Source: an uncultured Eubacterium sp. (GTDB lineage Bacteria > Bacillota > Clostridia > Lachnospirales > Lachnospiraceae). Taken from it: 36,843 nucleotides of DNA. Made by a program: the position numbers and the translations under genes. The stretch lies in assembly GCA_947384955.1 (NCBI GenBank), contig CANDJC010000041.1:1-36843 (forward strand), read 5' to 3'. This document shows, one piece after another, positions 1 to 8,074 of this stretch. Within the stretch, counting starts at the first letter, position 1, and each line of letters opens with the position of its first letter. A model generated the notes under the pieces. The model had not been told where the DNA came from, did not search any database, and saw only the letters and a program-made list of their open reading frames with translations.

Positions 1-116
1 CGGCTTCGCCGCCTGGTTTTTTAGCAGAATGCTAAGGGATTCTAAACATTCCTCCAATGTCGCAGGAAGCCGGTGCATCTTCCCGTCACCCGGCTGGTTT
101 TTGCAGGCGTTACATA
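1..116 (+). repeat. Palindromic element A1 (right part only, cut by window start)
   Basis: This is the right half of a large palindromic repeat. It matches the reverse complement of 806-920 nearly base for base in its inner part (CGGCTTCGCCGCC, then GCAGAATGCTAAGGGATTC, then the outer arm). It also matches 36756-36843 in the same orientation. Its outer arm reads like that of A3 (GCATCTTCCCG), not like that of A2. The left half lies outside the window, so pairing within this copy cannot be tested. The end CCCGGCTGGTTTTTG is shared with A2. Confidence 0.85.
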
Positions 117-153
117 AAAAATGGCTGAAGTTCTGCTGAAATTTTATATAGGA

Positions 154-552
154 GTCAGTAAACAGGTGTCAGAGGATATGTATGCAGCACTCGAAATGTG
201 GCAGCGTGAAAACAGGTGCCGGGAAATAGTTATGCAGTATCCGAAACCCGGCAGCTGGTAAACAGGGACCGGAAAATAGTTATGCAGTACCCAAAAAGTG
301 GCAGTGTGAAAACAGCCGCGGGAAATAGTTATGCAGTATCTGAAATCTGGCAGCGTGAAAACAGCCGCCAGGAAATAGTTATGCAGTATCCGAAACCTGG
401 CAGAGTGAAGACAGGTGCTGGAAAATATCTATATTGCACCCGAAGTCTGACAGCGTGAAAACAGCCGCCGAGAAGTATCTATGCAGCACCCGAAACCTGG
501 CAGTCAGTAAACATCTGCCAGAAAATATCTATACTGCATCTGAAATATAGTA
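154..552. repeat. Eight-copy degenerate 50-bp tandem repeat
   Basis: Eight head-to-tail units of 50 bp (one is 49) start at 154, 204, 254, 304, 353, 403, 453 and 503. The consensus holds GTGAAAACAG, then a G/C-rich arm, ATAGTTATGCAGTAT, CGAAA, and a closing arm ending in CTGGCA. In unit 2 the arms are GCCGGG/CCCGGC and in unit 5 GCCAGG/CCTGGC, so each unit can form a hairpin and the arms co-vary between these two. Pairing is imperfect in other units. There is no spacer between units, so this is not a CRISPR array. An 80-codon open frame across it (216-458) follows from the repeat and is not taken as a gene. Confidence 0.9.
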
Positions 553-647
553 TATTGTAAGCATATCATAATCACATCATAATTACATCTCAAGTACACC
601 GTAGAATAAATAACTGCTCATCTTGTTTGTCTAAATCTCCGAAAGCA

Positions 648-697
648 CATGGCAAAAATCTCAATATACCCCAGTACACCCTCGCTTTTTTGCCATG
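648..697. repeat. 11-bp inverted repeat in gene-free stretch
   Basis: CATGGCAAAAA at 648-658 is perfectly complementary to TTTTTGCCATG at 687-697, with a 28-nt loop. No T-run follows on either strand, so it is not a typical terminator. Apart from this, the AT-rich stretch 553-805 shows nothing I recognise. Confidence 0.5.
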
Positions 698-805
698 CAC
701 TCTCGAAAATTTATCCAGCGCAATATAACCACTCATTTATTTTACGGTACAATAGCAATCCGTAAACTACCGCCAGAAATACCTAAACATCATCCAAAAT
801 GTCTC

Positions 806-1069
806 ATGTAACCCTTGCCAAAAACCAGCCGGGAGAGGGGATTTACCAGGTCTTCCTGCGGCATCGGAAGAATGTTTAGAATCCCTTAGCATTCTGCTAA
901 AAAACCAGGCGGCGAAGCCGAAGCGGCACCCGTAGCTGCTGGCTGCAGGCCAGGGCGGACTGGGTGCCGCGACCGTCCGGGGCCACAGCGTAAATGCAGA
1001 AAGCTTAGGGATTCTTAACATTCTGGAGCAGCCGCAGGAAGACCTGGTAAATCCCCTCTCCCGGCGTCC
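806..1069 (-). repeat. Palindromic element A2 (complete copy)
   Basis: The outer arms 829-862 and 1031-1064 are 34 nt each and perfectly complementary. A second stem pairs 870-897 with 996-1023 (25 of 28). The centre contains a 9-bp helix GCGGCACCC/GGGTGCCGC capped by CTGGC/GCCAG, and a small CGGC-GAA-GCCG hairpin. Read on the minus strand it begins GGACGCCGG, like A3, B1 and B2. A run of nine C (1083-1091) lies 13 bp outside, which is nine G upstream in element orientation. No protein is convincing here; open frames at 767-1021 and 1005-1259 are by-products of the palindrome. Confidence 0.92.
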
Positions 1070-1138
1070 GAGCAGCCACAGTCCCCCCCCCGCTGGTCTG
1101 AACCATATCCTGCATTACAGTGTGCACAATTTTGCTCA

Positions 1139-1167
1139 TTGACTTTTCCTGTCTTTCTTTGTATGAT
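1139..1167 (+). promoter_or_regulatory. Predicted sigma-A promoter of the LacI-family gene
   Basis: TTGACT at 1139-1144 and TATGAT at 1162-1167 are separated by 17 bp, close to the consensus. Transcription would start near 1174 and give a 5' leader of about 140 nt before the ATG at 1313. Confidence 0.7.
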
Positions 1168-1193
1168 GATAAAATACGAAATCCAGAAGCAAA

Positions 1194-1223
1194 ATCACTG
1201 CGCAAAATTTGCATCACTGTGCA
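1194..1223 (+). promoter_or_regulatory. Candidate operator: direct repeat with embedded near-palindrome
   Basis: ATCACTGCGCA (1194-1204) is repeated as ATCACTGTGCA (1213-1223), 19 bp apart. The near-palindrome GCAAAATTTGC (1202-1212) lies between. The position just downstream of the predicted start site would suit autorepression by the LacI-family protein. This is inference from position and symmetry only. Confidence 0.3.
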
Positions 1224-1312
1224 GAAATATACAACGAAACTGCCGTGCACATATTGCATAAAAGCAGCACAGCAGTCAGTTACGCTGTTATTTAGAAAAG
1301 GAGAGAAGTTTT

Positions 1313-2344
1313 ATGGCAGTAACAATCAAAGACGTTGCCGCGTTAGCAGGGGTATCTCCCTCCACAGTATCCCGTACATGCAAAGACCATTCCTCTATCA
1401 GCCGGGAAACAAAAGAAAAAGTACGGCGTGCCATGGCTCAGCTCGGGTATGAGCCAAATGTACAGCCGCCTGTATTAAACGGCCAGATTCCTCAGATAAT
1501 CGGCATCATTCTCCCTCCTTCCTCAAAAGATGTATATGAAAATGCATTTTATCTGGAAGCCATTCGCGGCATCAGTCAGTTTTGCAACGGACGGGATTAT
1601 ATGAGCGCGATTATTACAGGGCAGGACGACGACGAAATTCTCAGAGCTGTCCGGACGCTTGCAAAAGATGAGCGGATGGGAGGTTTTATTGTACTGTATT
1701 CGAAACAGGATGACGCTGTTATTGACTATCTGTATAATGAAGGGCTGCTTTATGTGATTATAGGGAAAGCGAAGCAGTATGTAAATCAGACCATATACAT
1801 TGATAATGACAATCTGCTGGCTGGCAGGGAAGCGGCTGAGTATCTGTACAGCCTGGGGCATCGAAAGATTGCTTATGTAGGCAGCGAATACGTGATGTTT
1901 TTCTCGGCGGAGCGCAAAGCAGGGTATCAGATGGCGCTGGCAGAACACGGGATACCGTTTAATCCGGATTACTGTATCGAAACGGAGCATTCTACCATGG
2001 ACAGTCAGGAACTGCTGCGCGGACTTTTGGAACTGGAAGACCGGCCCAGCGCGGTCGTAGCCAGCGATGATATTCTGGCGGCTGCTTTAGAACAGGCTTG
2101 TGTGCAGCACGGACTTTCGGTGCCGGAAGATTTATCGATTGTATCGTTTAATAATTCGCTGTTTGCACGGATTGCTTCGCCACAGCTGACTTCGATTGAT
2201 GTAAATTCGCTCCAGCTGGGGATAGAGGCGGCGTCGCAGCTGATTAACCATATTGAAAACCCGAATCTGCTGGCTACGAAGATTATTGTGCCGCATTCTA
2301 TGATAGTGCGCGGAAGCTGCAGAAGGATAGAAGGGGAGAAGTAA
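1313..2344 (+). CDS. LacI-family transcriptional regulator, MalR-like
   Basis: A 343-aa sugar-responsive DNA-binding repressor. Residues 1-50 form the LacI helix-turn-helix (TIKDVAALAGVSPSTVSR, with the hinge helix further on). Residues 60-335 form a periplasmic-binding-protein-like effector domain, with typical VASDDILAAA and SIVSFNNS stretches. From memory, overall similarity is closest to the MalR maltose repressors of streptococci and staphylococci, including the DINSLELG-like segment (here DVNSLQLG) near the end. The ATG follows GGAGAG. A strong promoter and a candidate operator lie upstream. Its targets cannot be read from the sequence; the GH31/ABC locus at 22763-28428 is a possible regulon member, but that locus has its own YesM/YesN pair. 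The 3' end runs into a 21-bp tandem repeat that includes the stop codon. Confidence 0.93.
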   Translation: MAVTIKDVAALAGVSPSTVSRTCKDHSSISRETKEKVRRAMAQLGYEPNVQPPVLNGQIPQIIGIILPPSSKDVYENAFYLEAIRGISQFCNGRDYMSAIITGQDDDEILRAVRTLAKDERMGGFIVLYSKQDDAVIDYLYNEGLLYVIIGKAKQYVNQTIYIDNDNLLAGREAAEYLYSLGHRKIAYVGSEYVMFFSAERKAGYQMALAEHGIPFNPDYCIETEHSTMDSQELLRGLLELEDRPSAVVASDDILAAALEQACVQHGLSVPEDLSIVSFNNSLFARIASPQLTSIDVNSLQLGIEAASQLINHIENPNLLATKIIVPHSMIVRGSCRRIEGEK

Positions 2345-2466
2345 TTAGAAAGAGCGGAGAAGTAATCAGAAAGAGCGGAGAAGTAATTAGAAAGAGCGGG
2401 GAAGTAATTTAGAAAGAGCAGAGAAGTAATTTAGAAAGAGCGGGGAAGTAATTAGAAAGAGCGGGG
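2337..2466. repeat. 21-22-bp tandem repeat over the stop codon of the LacI-family gene
   Basis: Six units of the form AGAAGTAATTAGAAAGAGCGG follow one another, at 2337, 2358 and 2379 and then as 21-23-bp variants to about 2466. The first unit supplies the TAA stop at 2342-2344. The units are nearly identical, which suggests recent slippage expansion. Confidence 0.85.
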
Positions 2467-2488
2467 GAGGAGTGATTAGCGGGATGAT

Positions 2489-2567
2489 GGATGGAGAAGG
2501 ATTCCCTCCGGATGTGCTCATTTTGGCTTTTCCAGAAGCATATACGAAAGAAAGACTTTCTCCATCC
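2489..2567. terminator. Hairpin between convergent genes, possible degraded B-type element
   Basis: GGATGGAGAA (2489-2498) pairs perfectly with TTCTCCATCC (2558-2567). Inside are TTCCCTCCGGATGT and GCTTTTCCAGAAGC, which loosely resemble the outer arms of element B1 (TTCCCTGGGATGT, GCTTTTTTCCAGAG). It may end both converging transcripts, though no T-run follows, or it may be a deleted relic of a B element. Both readings are inference. Confidence 0.4.
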
Positions 2568-2587
2568 AGCCGTTAACTAACAGTTTT

Positions 2588-3505
2588 TTACATTGCAGCC
2601 CGGTATGCCCAGAGGTTTTTAATCTGTCCGCGCAGCTGTTCAAATGTCCAGGCTCTGCTGCTGCGGGAAATGCAGTTTGGGTCGTTTACAAGAAAACCGT
2701 GTTCATCATAGCCGTATATGAGTATAAAATGTCCCTGAGTCGTGAAATCTCCGGCCCCCATGGAACAGATAACCGGCTGTCCGTTATCCAGGGCTGATTT
2801 CATCACAGATTCATCCAGGGATAATTCGCGTGCGGACAGTCCCAGCCGGGAAGCGCCGTCGGTCATTAAGGCCCAGGCCGTACCGCTGCCTTCTACATAA
2901 TACCCGTTTTCCTGGCTGAAAGCGGCTACCCGGTCCGGGGTCTGGTCTGTCTGTCCGGTCAGGGAAACAAGTACCATGGACAGGCAGGTCGGGCCGCAGC
3001 CGGATAGGCCGATGATGCTTCCGCCGTAGGATACGTAGCCCCACCGCCTGTCCCACTGTAAAAGAAGCGGAAAGTCTTTTTGAAGCTCTGAGGAAGTCAG
3101 TCCTTCTTTTGCATAACTCTGCGGGGCGCCGGAATCCGGGTATTCTGCGATGAATTCTTCCATTTCCGGGTTATTCAGGTAAGCGGAAAGCAGGGTTTCC
3201 GGATACTGATTGCGGTTTTCATAAATCTGAGCCGCGTAAGTGCTTGTTTTAGCATATTTTTTTAAATCTTTCTGAATCTGCAGGCTGTGGCGCTCCGCAG
3301 GCTGTTTTACAGATACGGCAGAGGCGGCCTGTATCCGGCTGTCTTCATGCCGGATTGTATTATCAATAAGCATAAAATCGGTTGCAGTGCGCAGTGCTGT
3401 TACAATGACGGCCATTAGCCCGGTCAGAAGGATGACGCGGTGTATGATGCGGCGTCTTTTGCGGCGAAGTTTTTTTCTCTGAATGATTTGTGCTGAATTT
3501 GTCAT
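2588..3505 (-). CDS. Membrane-anchored C39-like cysteine peptidase-fold protein
   Basis: 305 aa. A very basic N-terminus (residues 10-20, KKLRRKRRR) is followed by one membrane segment (about 22-40), which would place the rest outside the cell. After a low-similarity linker, residues 144-300 match the Peptidase_C39_2 (papain-like) family: SGCGPTC with candidate catalytic Cys170, GHFILIYGYD with His259, and NDPN at 274-277 as the third catalytic position. A longer frame begins at 3523, but GGAGGAG lies six bases before the ATG at 3505 and inside the longer frame, so 3505 is the likely start. Substrate is unknown; members of this family process or trim peptides. It stands alone, convergent with the LacI-family gene. 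No ABC transporter or peptide precursor is adjacent, so a bacteriocin-maturation role is not supported. Confidence 0.85.
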   Translation of the reverse strand: MTNSAQIIQRKKLRRKRRRIIHRVILLTGLMAVIVTALRTATDFMLIDNTIRHEDSRIQAASAVSVKQPAERHSLQIQKDLKKYAKTSTYAAQIYENRNQYPETLLSAYLNNPEMEEFIAEYPDSGAPQSYAKEGLTSSELQKDFPLLLQWDRRWGYVSYGGSIIGLSGCGPTCLSMVLVSLTGQTDQTPDRVAAFSQENGYYVEGSGTAWALMTDGASRLGLSARELSLDESVMKSALDNGQPVICSMGAGDFTTQGHFILIYGYDEHGFLVNDPNCISRSSRAWTFEQLRGQIKNLWAYRAAM

Positions 3506-3695
3506 TTTATTCTCCTCCATCATGTTATATACAGTATAAATGTTTTACACATAAGATTCTTCTGCTTCTGGTTGCGGTTTTCTTACAAAACAGAATGGTT
3601 TTTCCTGCAAAATTCTTACGGTGTTTTTCTGCCTGGCATGGTGTTTTCGGCTGTGAATGAGATTTATTATAGGCATGAGAATAATCAAAATGGCA

Positions 3696-4664
3696 TCAGC
3701 CATTAATATCAGCAATGACTTCTTTCAGCAGCTGTGCGGATTTTTTCAGCTGCGCCTGCTCCTCCCTGTTTAAAGTAATCGGCATAAGACCTTCGACACC
3801 TTTCGCTCCAATCATAGCGGGCATGCTCAGTACGACGTCCTGCAGCCCGTAAATGGTATCATCGAGCATGACGGATACCGGGAGAATCGATTTTTCGTCG
3901 CGTACAATTGCTTCGCAGATACGGCGTACGGCCATGGCTATGCCGTAGTAGGTGGCTTTCTTTTTTTCGATGATTTCATAAGCGCTGTTTTTTACAGTCT
4001 GCGCAATTTCCTGCATGGCGGCTTCATGATGGAAATAGCCCCGCATTTCACAGACGGCATTTAACGGGACGCCGGATACATTTGCACTGCTGAAGGCCGC
4101 AATTTCACTGTCGCCATGCTCGCCGATAATAAAAGCATGGATACTGCGGCTGTCTACGCCTAAATGCTCGGCCAGCTCGCTTTTCAGCCTTCCGGTATCT
4201 AAGACGGTTCCGGAGCCGATGACACGGTTTTTGGGAAGCCCCGAGATTTTTAATGCTTCGTAAGTCAGAATATCCACCGGGTTTGATACAATCAGCAGAA
4301 TGCCTTCACAGCCATGCTTCATAATTTCCCCGATTATGGAGCGCATAATTCTGGTGTTTTTATTTACAAGGTCGAGTCTGGATTCATCGGGCTTCTGGTT
4401 TGCTCCGGCGGTGATAATAATGACAGCGGCGTCTGTAATATCCTGATAAGTGCCGGCATATATTTTCATCGGTTTTGCAAAAGGGGTGCCGTGGCTGATA
4501 TCGAGAGCTTCGCCTTCGGCACGGTCAGTATCGGCGTCGATTAATATCATTTCGGAAAAAAGACCGCTCTGCATCAGTGCAAAAGCAATGGAGGAGCCGA
4601 CAAAGCCGCAGCCTATGACGGCGGCTTTTCTTAAATTGATTTTTAAACATTCTGTCTGAATCAT
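3696..4664 (-). CDS. ldh: L-lactate dehydrogenase
   Basis: 322 aa. It reduces pyruvate to L-lactate with NADH, the usual route for re-oxidising NADH in fermentation. It has the NAD-binding GCGFVG at 18-23, acidic Asp43 at the end of the second strand, substrate-loop Gln90 in AGANQKP (Gln marks lactate rather than malate dehydrogenases), Arg96, Asp156 and Arg159 in LDTGRL, and the catalytic His183 in IIGEHGDSE. Length is normal for the family. The start follows AAAGG about ten bases upstream. It is divergent from the aldo/keto reductase gene, sharing a 157-bp intergenic region. It is monocistronic as far as can be seen. Confidence 0.95.
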   Translation of the reverse strand: MIQTECLKINLRKAAVIGCGFVGSSIAFALMQSGLFSEMILIDADTDRAEGEALDISHGTPFAKPMKIYAGTYQDITDAAVIIITAGANQKPDESRLDLVNKNTRIMRSIIGEIMKHGCEGILLIVSNPVDILTYEALKISGLPKNRVIGSGTVLDTGRLKSELAEHLGVDSRSIHAFIIGEHGDSEIAAFSSANVSGVPLNAVCEMRGYFHHEAAMQEIAQTVKNSAYEIIEKKKATYYGIAMAVRRICEAIVRDEKSILPVSVMLDDTIYGLQDVVLSMPAMIGAKGVEGLMPITLNREEQAQLKKSAQLLKEVIADING

Positions 4665-4749
4665 GGTAGTCTGCCTTTCTGGAATTTTTAGTTATTGTTT
4701 TCCATTTTGCGGTTATCTATGCATTTGAATAAAAATATTGCAATTTACC

Positions 4750-4779
4750 TTTACATCCCTAAGAAAAAGAAGTTATAAT
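4750..4779 (+). promoter_or_regulatory. Predicted promoter of the aldo/keto reductase gene
   Basis: TTTACA (4750-4755) and a perfect TATAAT (4774-4779) are 18 bp apart, giving a start near 4786 and a short leader to the ATG at 4822. Confidence 0.6.
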
Positions 4780-4821
4780 AGACAAAGCTGCAAAAAAAGA
4801 ATAACAAGGGAGGAAAAACGG

Positions 4822-5850
4822 ATGCACACAGTTACTCTGGGTAACACAGGTATTACGGTAAATAAAAATGGATTTGGCGCGCTTCCGATTCAGCGGATAT
4901 CTGTGCAGGATGCGGTCAGACTGCTCCGCAGGGCATATGAAGCCGGAATTACCTATTTTGATACAGCCAGGTGGTATACAGACAGTGAGGAAAAGCTGGG
5001 AGAAGCGTTTGACGGTATGCGGGAGCATGTTTATATTGCGACGAAAACCGGCGCGGCCAGTGCGGAGGAGTTCTGGAAGGATTTGCAAACGTCGCTGCAT
5101 AATCTGCGGACGGATTATATTGATGTCTATCAGTTCCATAATCCGCCGTTTTGTCCAAAGCCGGGAGACGGCAGCGGCTTGTACGAAGCGATGCTAGAGG
5201 CAAAGGCACAGGGAAAAGTCCGCCATATCGGGATTACGAACCACAGGCTGAAAATAGCGCAGGAGGCGATAGAATCCGGGCTGTATGAAACGCTGCAGTT
5301 TCCGTTCTGCTATCTGAGCGGAGCACAGGAGCTGGATTTGGTGAAAAAATGCAAAGAAGCGGATATGGGGTTTATTGCCATGAAGGCATTGTCCGGCGGG
5401 CTGATTACAAATTCGGCTGCCGCGTATGCTTATCTGGCACAGTATGAGAATGTGCTGCCAATCTGGGGCGTACAGCGTGAACAGGAGCTGGATGAATTTT
5501 TATCCTATATAGAAAATCCGCCGGCTATGACGGAGGAACGAAAGCAGCTGATTGAACACGACAGGAAGGAGTTATGCGGGGAATTCTGCCGCGGGTGCGG
5601 ATACTGTATGCCATGCCCTGCCGGAATTGAAATCAATACATGCGCAAGAATGTCACTGCTAATCCGCCGTTCGCCGTCGAAGGCGCAGCTGACGGAGCAG
5701 GCACAGGAAATGATGAAAAAGATTGAAAACTGCCTGCACTGTAATCAGTGTAAAAGCAAATGTCCGTATGAACTGGATACGCCCGCACTGCTAGAGCGCA
5801 ATTATGAAGATTATAAGCGCATTCTGGCGGGAGAGGTGCATGTGGATTAG
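4822..5850 (+). CDS. Aldo/keto reductase with C-terminal 4Fe-4S domain
   Basis: 342 aa. Residues 1-240 are an NADPH-type aldo/keto reductase barrel with the usual tetrad: Asp47, Tyr52, Lys75 and His106 (YQFHNP). Residues 250-320 form a ferredoxin-like tail with two cysteine clusters, C256-x2-C259-x2-C262-x2-C265-P and C304-x2-C307-x2-C310-x3-C314-P, expected to hold 4Fe-4S clusters. This AKR plus Fe-S arrangement is common in anaerobes; the substrate is generally unknown. The open frame extends upstream to 4738, but AAGGGAGG sits just before the ATG at 4822 and the promoter overlaps the longer frame. The symporter gene starts 40 bp downstream, so the two are probably co-transcribed. Confidence 0.92.
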   Translation: MHTVTLGNTGITVNKNGFGALPIQRISVQDAVRLLRRAYEAGITYFDTARWYTDSEEKLGEAFDGMREHVYIATKTGAASAEEFWKDLQTSLHNLRTDYIDVYQFHNPPFCPKPGDGSGLYEAMLEAKAQGKVRHIGITNHRLKIAQEAIESGLYETLQFPFCYLSGAQELDLVKKCKEADMGFIAMKALSGGLITNSAAAYAYLAQYENVLPIWGVQREQELDEFLSYIENPPAMTEERKQLIEHDRKELCGEFCRGCGYCMPCPAGIEINTCARMSLLIRRSPSKAQLTEQAQEMMKKIENCLHCNQCKSKCPYELDTPALLERNYEDYKRILAGEVHVD

Positions 5851-5890
5851 CGGTTTATTTAAAGTATCAATTATAGAAGGGAAGTATGAC

Positions 5891-7297
5891 ATGAAACAGG
5901 AAAAAAGCAGGAATTCATTTTCAGGCTCTATCGGGTTTGTACTGGCAGCGGCCGGCAGCGCGGTAGGCCTGGGCAATATCTGGAGGTTTCCGTATTTAGC
6001 GGCAAAAGACGGAGGAGGGCTGTTTTTGGTATTATATCTGATTCTGGCTCTGACGTTTGGCTTTACACTGCTGACGACGGAAGTAGCAATCGGGAGAAAA
6101 ACAAAGCAGAGCCCGCTGACAGCTTATGGGCTGATTCATAAAAAGGCAAAGCCGCTGGGGATTTTTGCCTGCCTTGTACCGGTCATTATTCTGCCGTATT
6201 ACTGCGTTATTGGCGGATGGGTTGTGAAATATTTTATCGCCTTTTTAACGGGCGAAGGCAGGATGGCTGCGGAGGACGGATATTTTACGGGATTTATTAC
6301 AAGTGATATCCAGCCGATGGTGCTGCTGTTTGTATTTTTATTTGCGGTTGCATTTATCGTATTCCGCGGGGTTAATAAAGGAATTGAAGCTTCTTCAAAA
6401 ATTATTATGCCGCTGCTGCTTCTGCTTGTAATCGGAATTTCATTTTTCTCGCTGACGATTCAGCACACGGATGACGGGGGAGCAGTCCGGACCGGAATGG
6501 AAGGCTTTCAGATTTATGTCATTCCGAATCTGGAAGGCCTGACTGTACAGCGGTTTTTTACCGTGCTTTTGGATGCGATGAGCCAGCTGTTTTTCAGTCT
6601 GAGTGTCGCGATGGGGATTATGATTTCTTATGGCTCGTATGTATCCGATGATGCGAACCTGGTAAAATCCATTAATCAGATTGAAATCTTTGATACGCTT
6701 GTTGCATTTTTAGCGGGCGTTATGATTATTCCGGCTGTGTATACATTTATGGGAAGAGAAGGCATGGAAGCTTCCGGGCCGAGCCTGATGTTTGTGTCGC
6801 TGCCAAAGGTATTTGCGGCAATGGGCGGCGTAGGAAATGTAATCGGATGCATGTTTTTTGCGATGGTTCTGTTTGCGGCGCTGACAAGTGCGGTATCGGT
6901 TATGGAAGCGGTTGTTTCGAGCTTTATGGATGAGTTTCATATTACACGTATTAAGGCGGCAGTTATTGAAACCGTGATTGCACTTGCGGGAGGAATCCTT
7001 GTATGCTTAGGCTACAACAAGCTGTATTTTGATATTGTGCTTCCAAACGGCGCGCATGCGCAGATTCTGGACATTATGGATTATATCAGTAATAACGCGC
7101 TGATGCCGGTTGTTGCGATTGGTACGTGTGTTCTGATTGGATGGGTTGTAAAGCCGAAGGTTATTATTGACGAGGTGGAGAAATCAGGCTGCAGCTTTAG
7201 CAGGCGGAAATTATATGTTGTTATGATTCAGTATGTGGCACCTGTGCTTCTGGTGGTGCTTTTGTTAAAATCAATTGGTCTTTTAAATATAATCTAG
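5891..7297 (+). CDS. Sodium-dependent neurotransmitter-symporter family transporter (NSS)
   Basis: 468 aa, polytopic with about 11-12 membrane segments. The first segment carries the family signature GSAVGLGNIWRFPYLAAKDG (about residues 18-37), which contributes to the sodium and substrate sites in LeuT-fold proteins. The stretch around PALTFIQ in LeuT is represented here by the SQLFFSLSVAMGIMISYGSY region, with the conserved SLS. Such bacterial proteins import amino acids or related amines with Na+. Substrate cannot be told from sequence. The frame opens at 5804, but AGAAGGGA precedes the ATG at 5891 and the protein aligns from there. It lies between the Fe-S reductase and glpP on the same strand. 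Confidence 0.93.
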   Translation: MKQEKSRNSFSGSIGFVLAAAGSAVGLGNIWRFPYLAAKDGGGLFLVLYLILALTFGFTLLTTEVAIGRKTKQSPLTAYGLIHKKAKPLGIFACLVPVIILPYYCVIGGWVVKYFIAFLTGEGRMAAEDGYFTGFITSDIQPMVLLFVFLFAVAFIVFRGVNKGIEASSKIIMPLLLLLVIGISFFSLTIQHTDDGGAVRTGMEGFQIYVIPNLEGLTVQRFFTVLLDAMSQLFFSLSVAMGIMISYGSYVSDDANLVKSINQIEIFDTLVAFLAGVMIIPAVYTFMGREGMEASGPSLMFVSLPKVFAAMGGVGNVIGCMFFAMVLFAALTSAVSVMEAVVSSFMDEFHITRIKAAVIETVIALAGGILVCLGYNKLYFDIVLPNGAHAQILDIMDYISNNALMPVVAIGTCVLIGWVVKPKVIIDEVEKSGCSFSRRKLYVVMIQYVAPVLLVVLLLKSIGLLNII

Positions 7298-7384
7298 GAT
7301 ATAGAAATTTGATAACGCAGCTGCTGCGAATGAATCCTGTCTTAAATCCGGTCACTGCAGCAGGGAAGAAAGCAGGAAGAACGA

Positions 7385-7957
7385 ATGAATCAAAAATTTT
7401 ATAATGCGGTTGCCATGAATCCGGTCATTGCTGCAGTAAAAAATGAATCAGGACTTAACAAGTGCATTCAGATTCCGGAAATCAGCGTTGTATTTGTGCT
7501 GTATGGAAGTGTTGCAATGATTGGAAGGCTTGTGGAACAGCTAAAGCAGGCGGATAAAACCGTGATTGTGCATATGGATTTAGTGGCCGGACTGAGTGCA
7601 AAAGCAGAGGCGGTAGATTTTATTGCGCAGTATACGCAGGCGGACGGGATTATTTCTACCCGGATTGACCAGATACGCCGTGCCAGGGAGCTGTCGCTGT
7701 ATACAGTGTATCGGATTTTTGCAATTGATTCGAAGGTTTTAGATAATGTAGCGGGAAACCGTGCGATATGTGAATATGCTGATTTTGTAGAAATTCTGCC
7801 GGGACTGATGCCGAAAGTGATTCGCATGATGTGCAGGCATCTTGCGGTTCCGGTTATTACCGGGGGACTGATTTCTGAGAAGGAGGATGTGATTGCGGCC
7901 CTGGATGCCGGGGCTGCAGCGATTTCCGCTACGAATCAGGACGTGTGGGAAATGTAG
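7385..7957 (+). CDS. glpP: GlpP-type glycerol-3-phosphate-responsive antiterminator
   Basis: 190 aa. GlpP proteins bind glycerol-3-phosphate and then the leader RNA of glp genes, allowing transcription through a terminator. Family hallmarks are NPVIAAVKN near the start, FVLYGSVAMIGRLVEQLK, VHMDLVAGL, ADGIISTRIDQIRRARELSL, EILPGLMPKVI and the closing PVITGGLISEKEDVIAALDAGA, giving the full length expected. The ATG follows AGCAGGAAGA. The likely target in this window is the leader of the flavoprotein operon at 13605-13672. Just upstream (7331-7372) an in-frame stretch reading MNPVLNPVTAAG resembles this protein's own start and may be a small duplication. Confidence 0.93.
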   Translation: MNQKFYNAVAMNPVIAAVKNESGLNKCIQIPEISVVFVLYGSVAMIGRLVEQLKQADKTVIVHMDLVAGLSAKAEAVDFIAQYTQADGIISTRIDQIRRARELSLYTVYRIFAIDSKVLDNVAGNRAICEYADFVEILPGLMPKVIRMMCRHLAVPVITGGLISEKEDVIAALDAGAAAISATNQDVWEM

Positions 7958-7981
7958 GAGACAGAACGGCTGGATTCAAAT

Positions 7982-8012
7982 GTCAAATCAGACTTGTATT
8001 TTTTGATTTGAC
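7982..8012. repeat. 9-bp inverted repeat after glpP
   Basis: GTCAAATCA (7982-7990) and TGATTTGAC (8004-8012) pair perfectly. The T-run lies in the loop rather than after the stem, so this is not a standard terminator. It could be a protein-binding palindrome or the 3' end of the glpP transcript. Confidence 0.45.
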
Positions 8013-8074
8013 CTGGAAGTTATAAGTGTAGAAGCTGTATGAAACAGTAACCTGGGGCAGATTTCAGGTGAAAG

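Noticed and set aside
216..458. 80-codon open frame with repeated peptide
   Set aside because: It is produced by the 50-bp tandem repeat, has no good ribosome site, and the repeats are not a multiple of three.
154..552. CRISPR array
   Set aside because: Units are contiguous and 50 bp long with no unique spacers, and no cas gene is present.
767..1259. Two overlapping minus-strand open frames (84 codons each)
   Set aside because: They lie across palindromic element A2; their sequence follows from the inverted arms and matches no family I recognise.
2588..3505. Bacteriocin-processing peptidase of an export system
   Set aside because: The C39-like domain is present, but there is no adjacent ABC transporter or double-glycine precursor.
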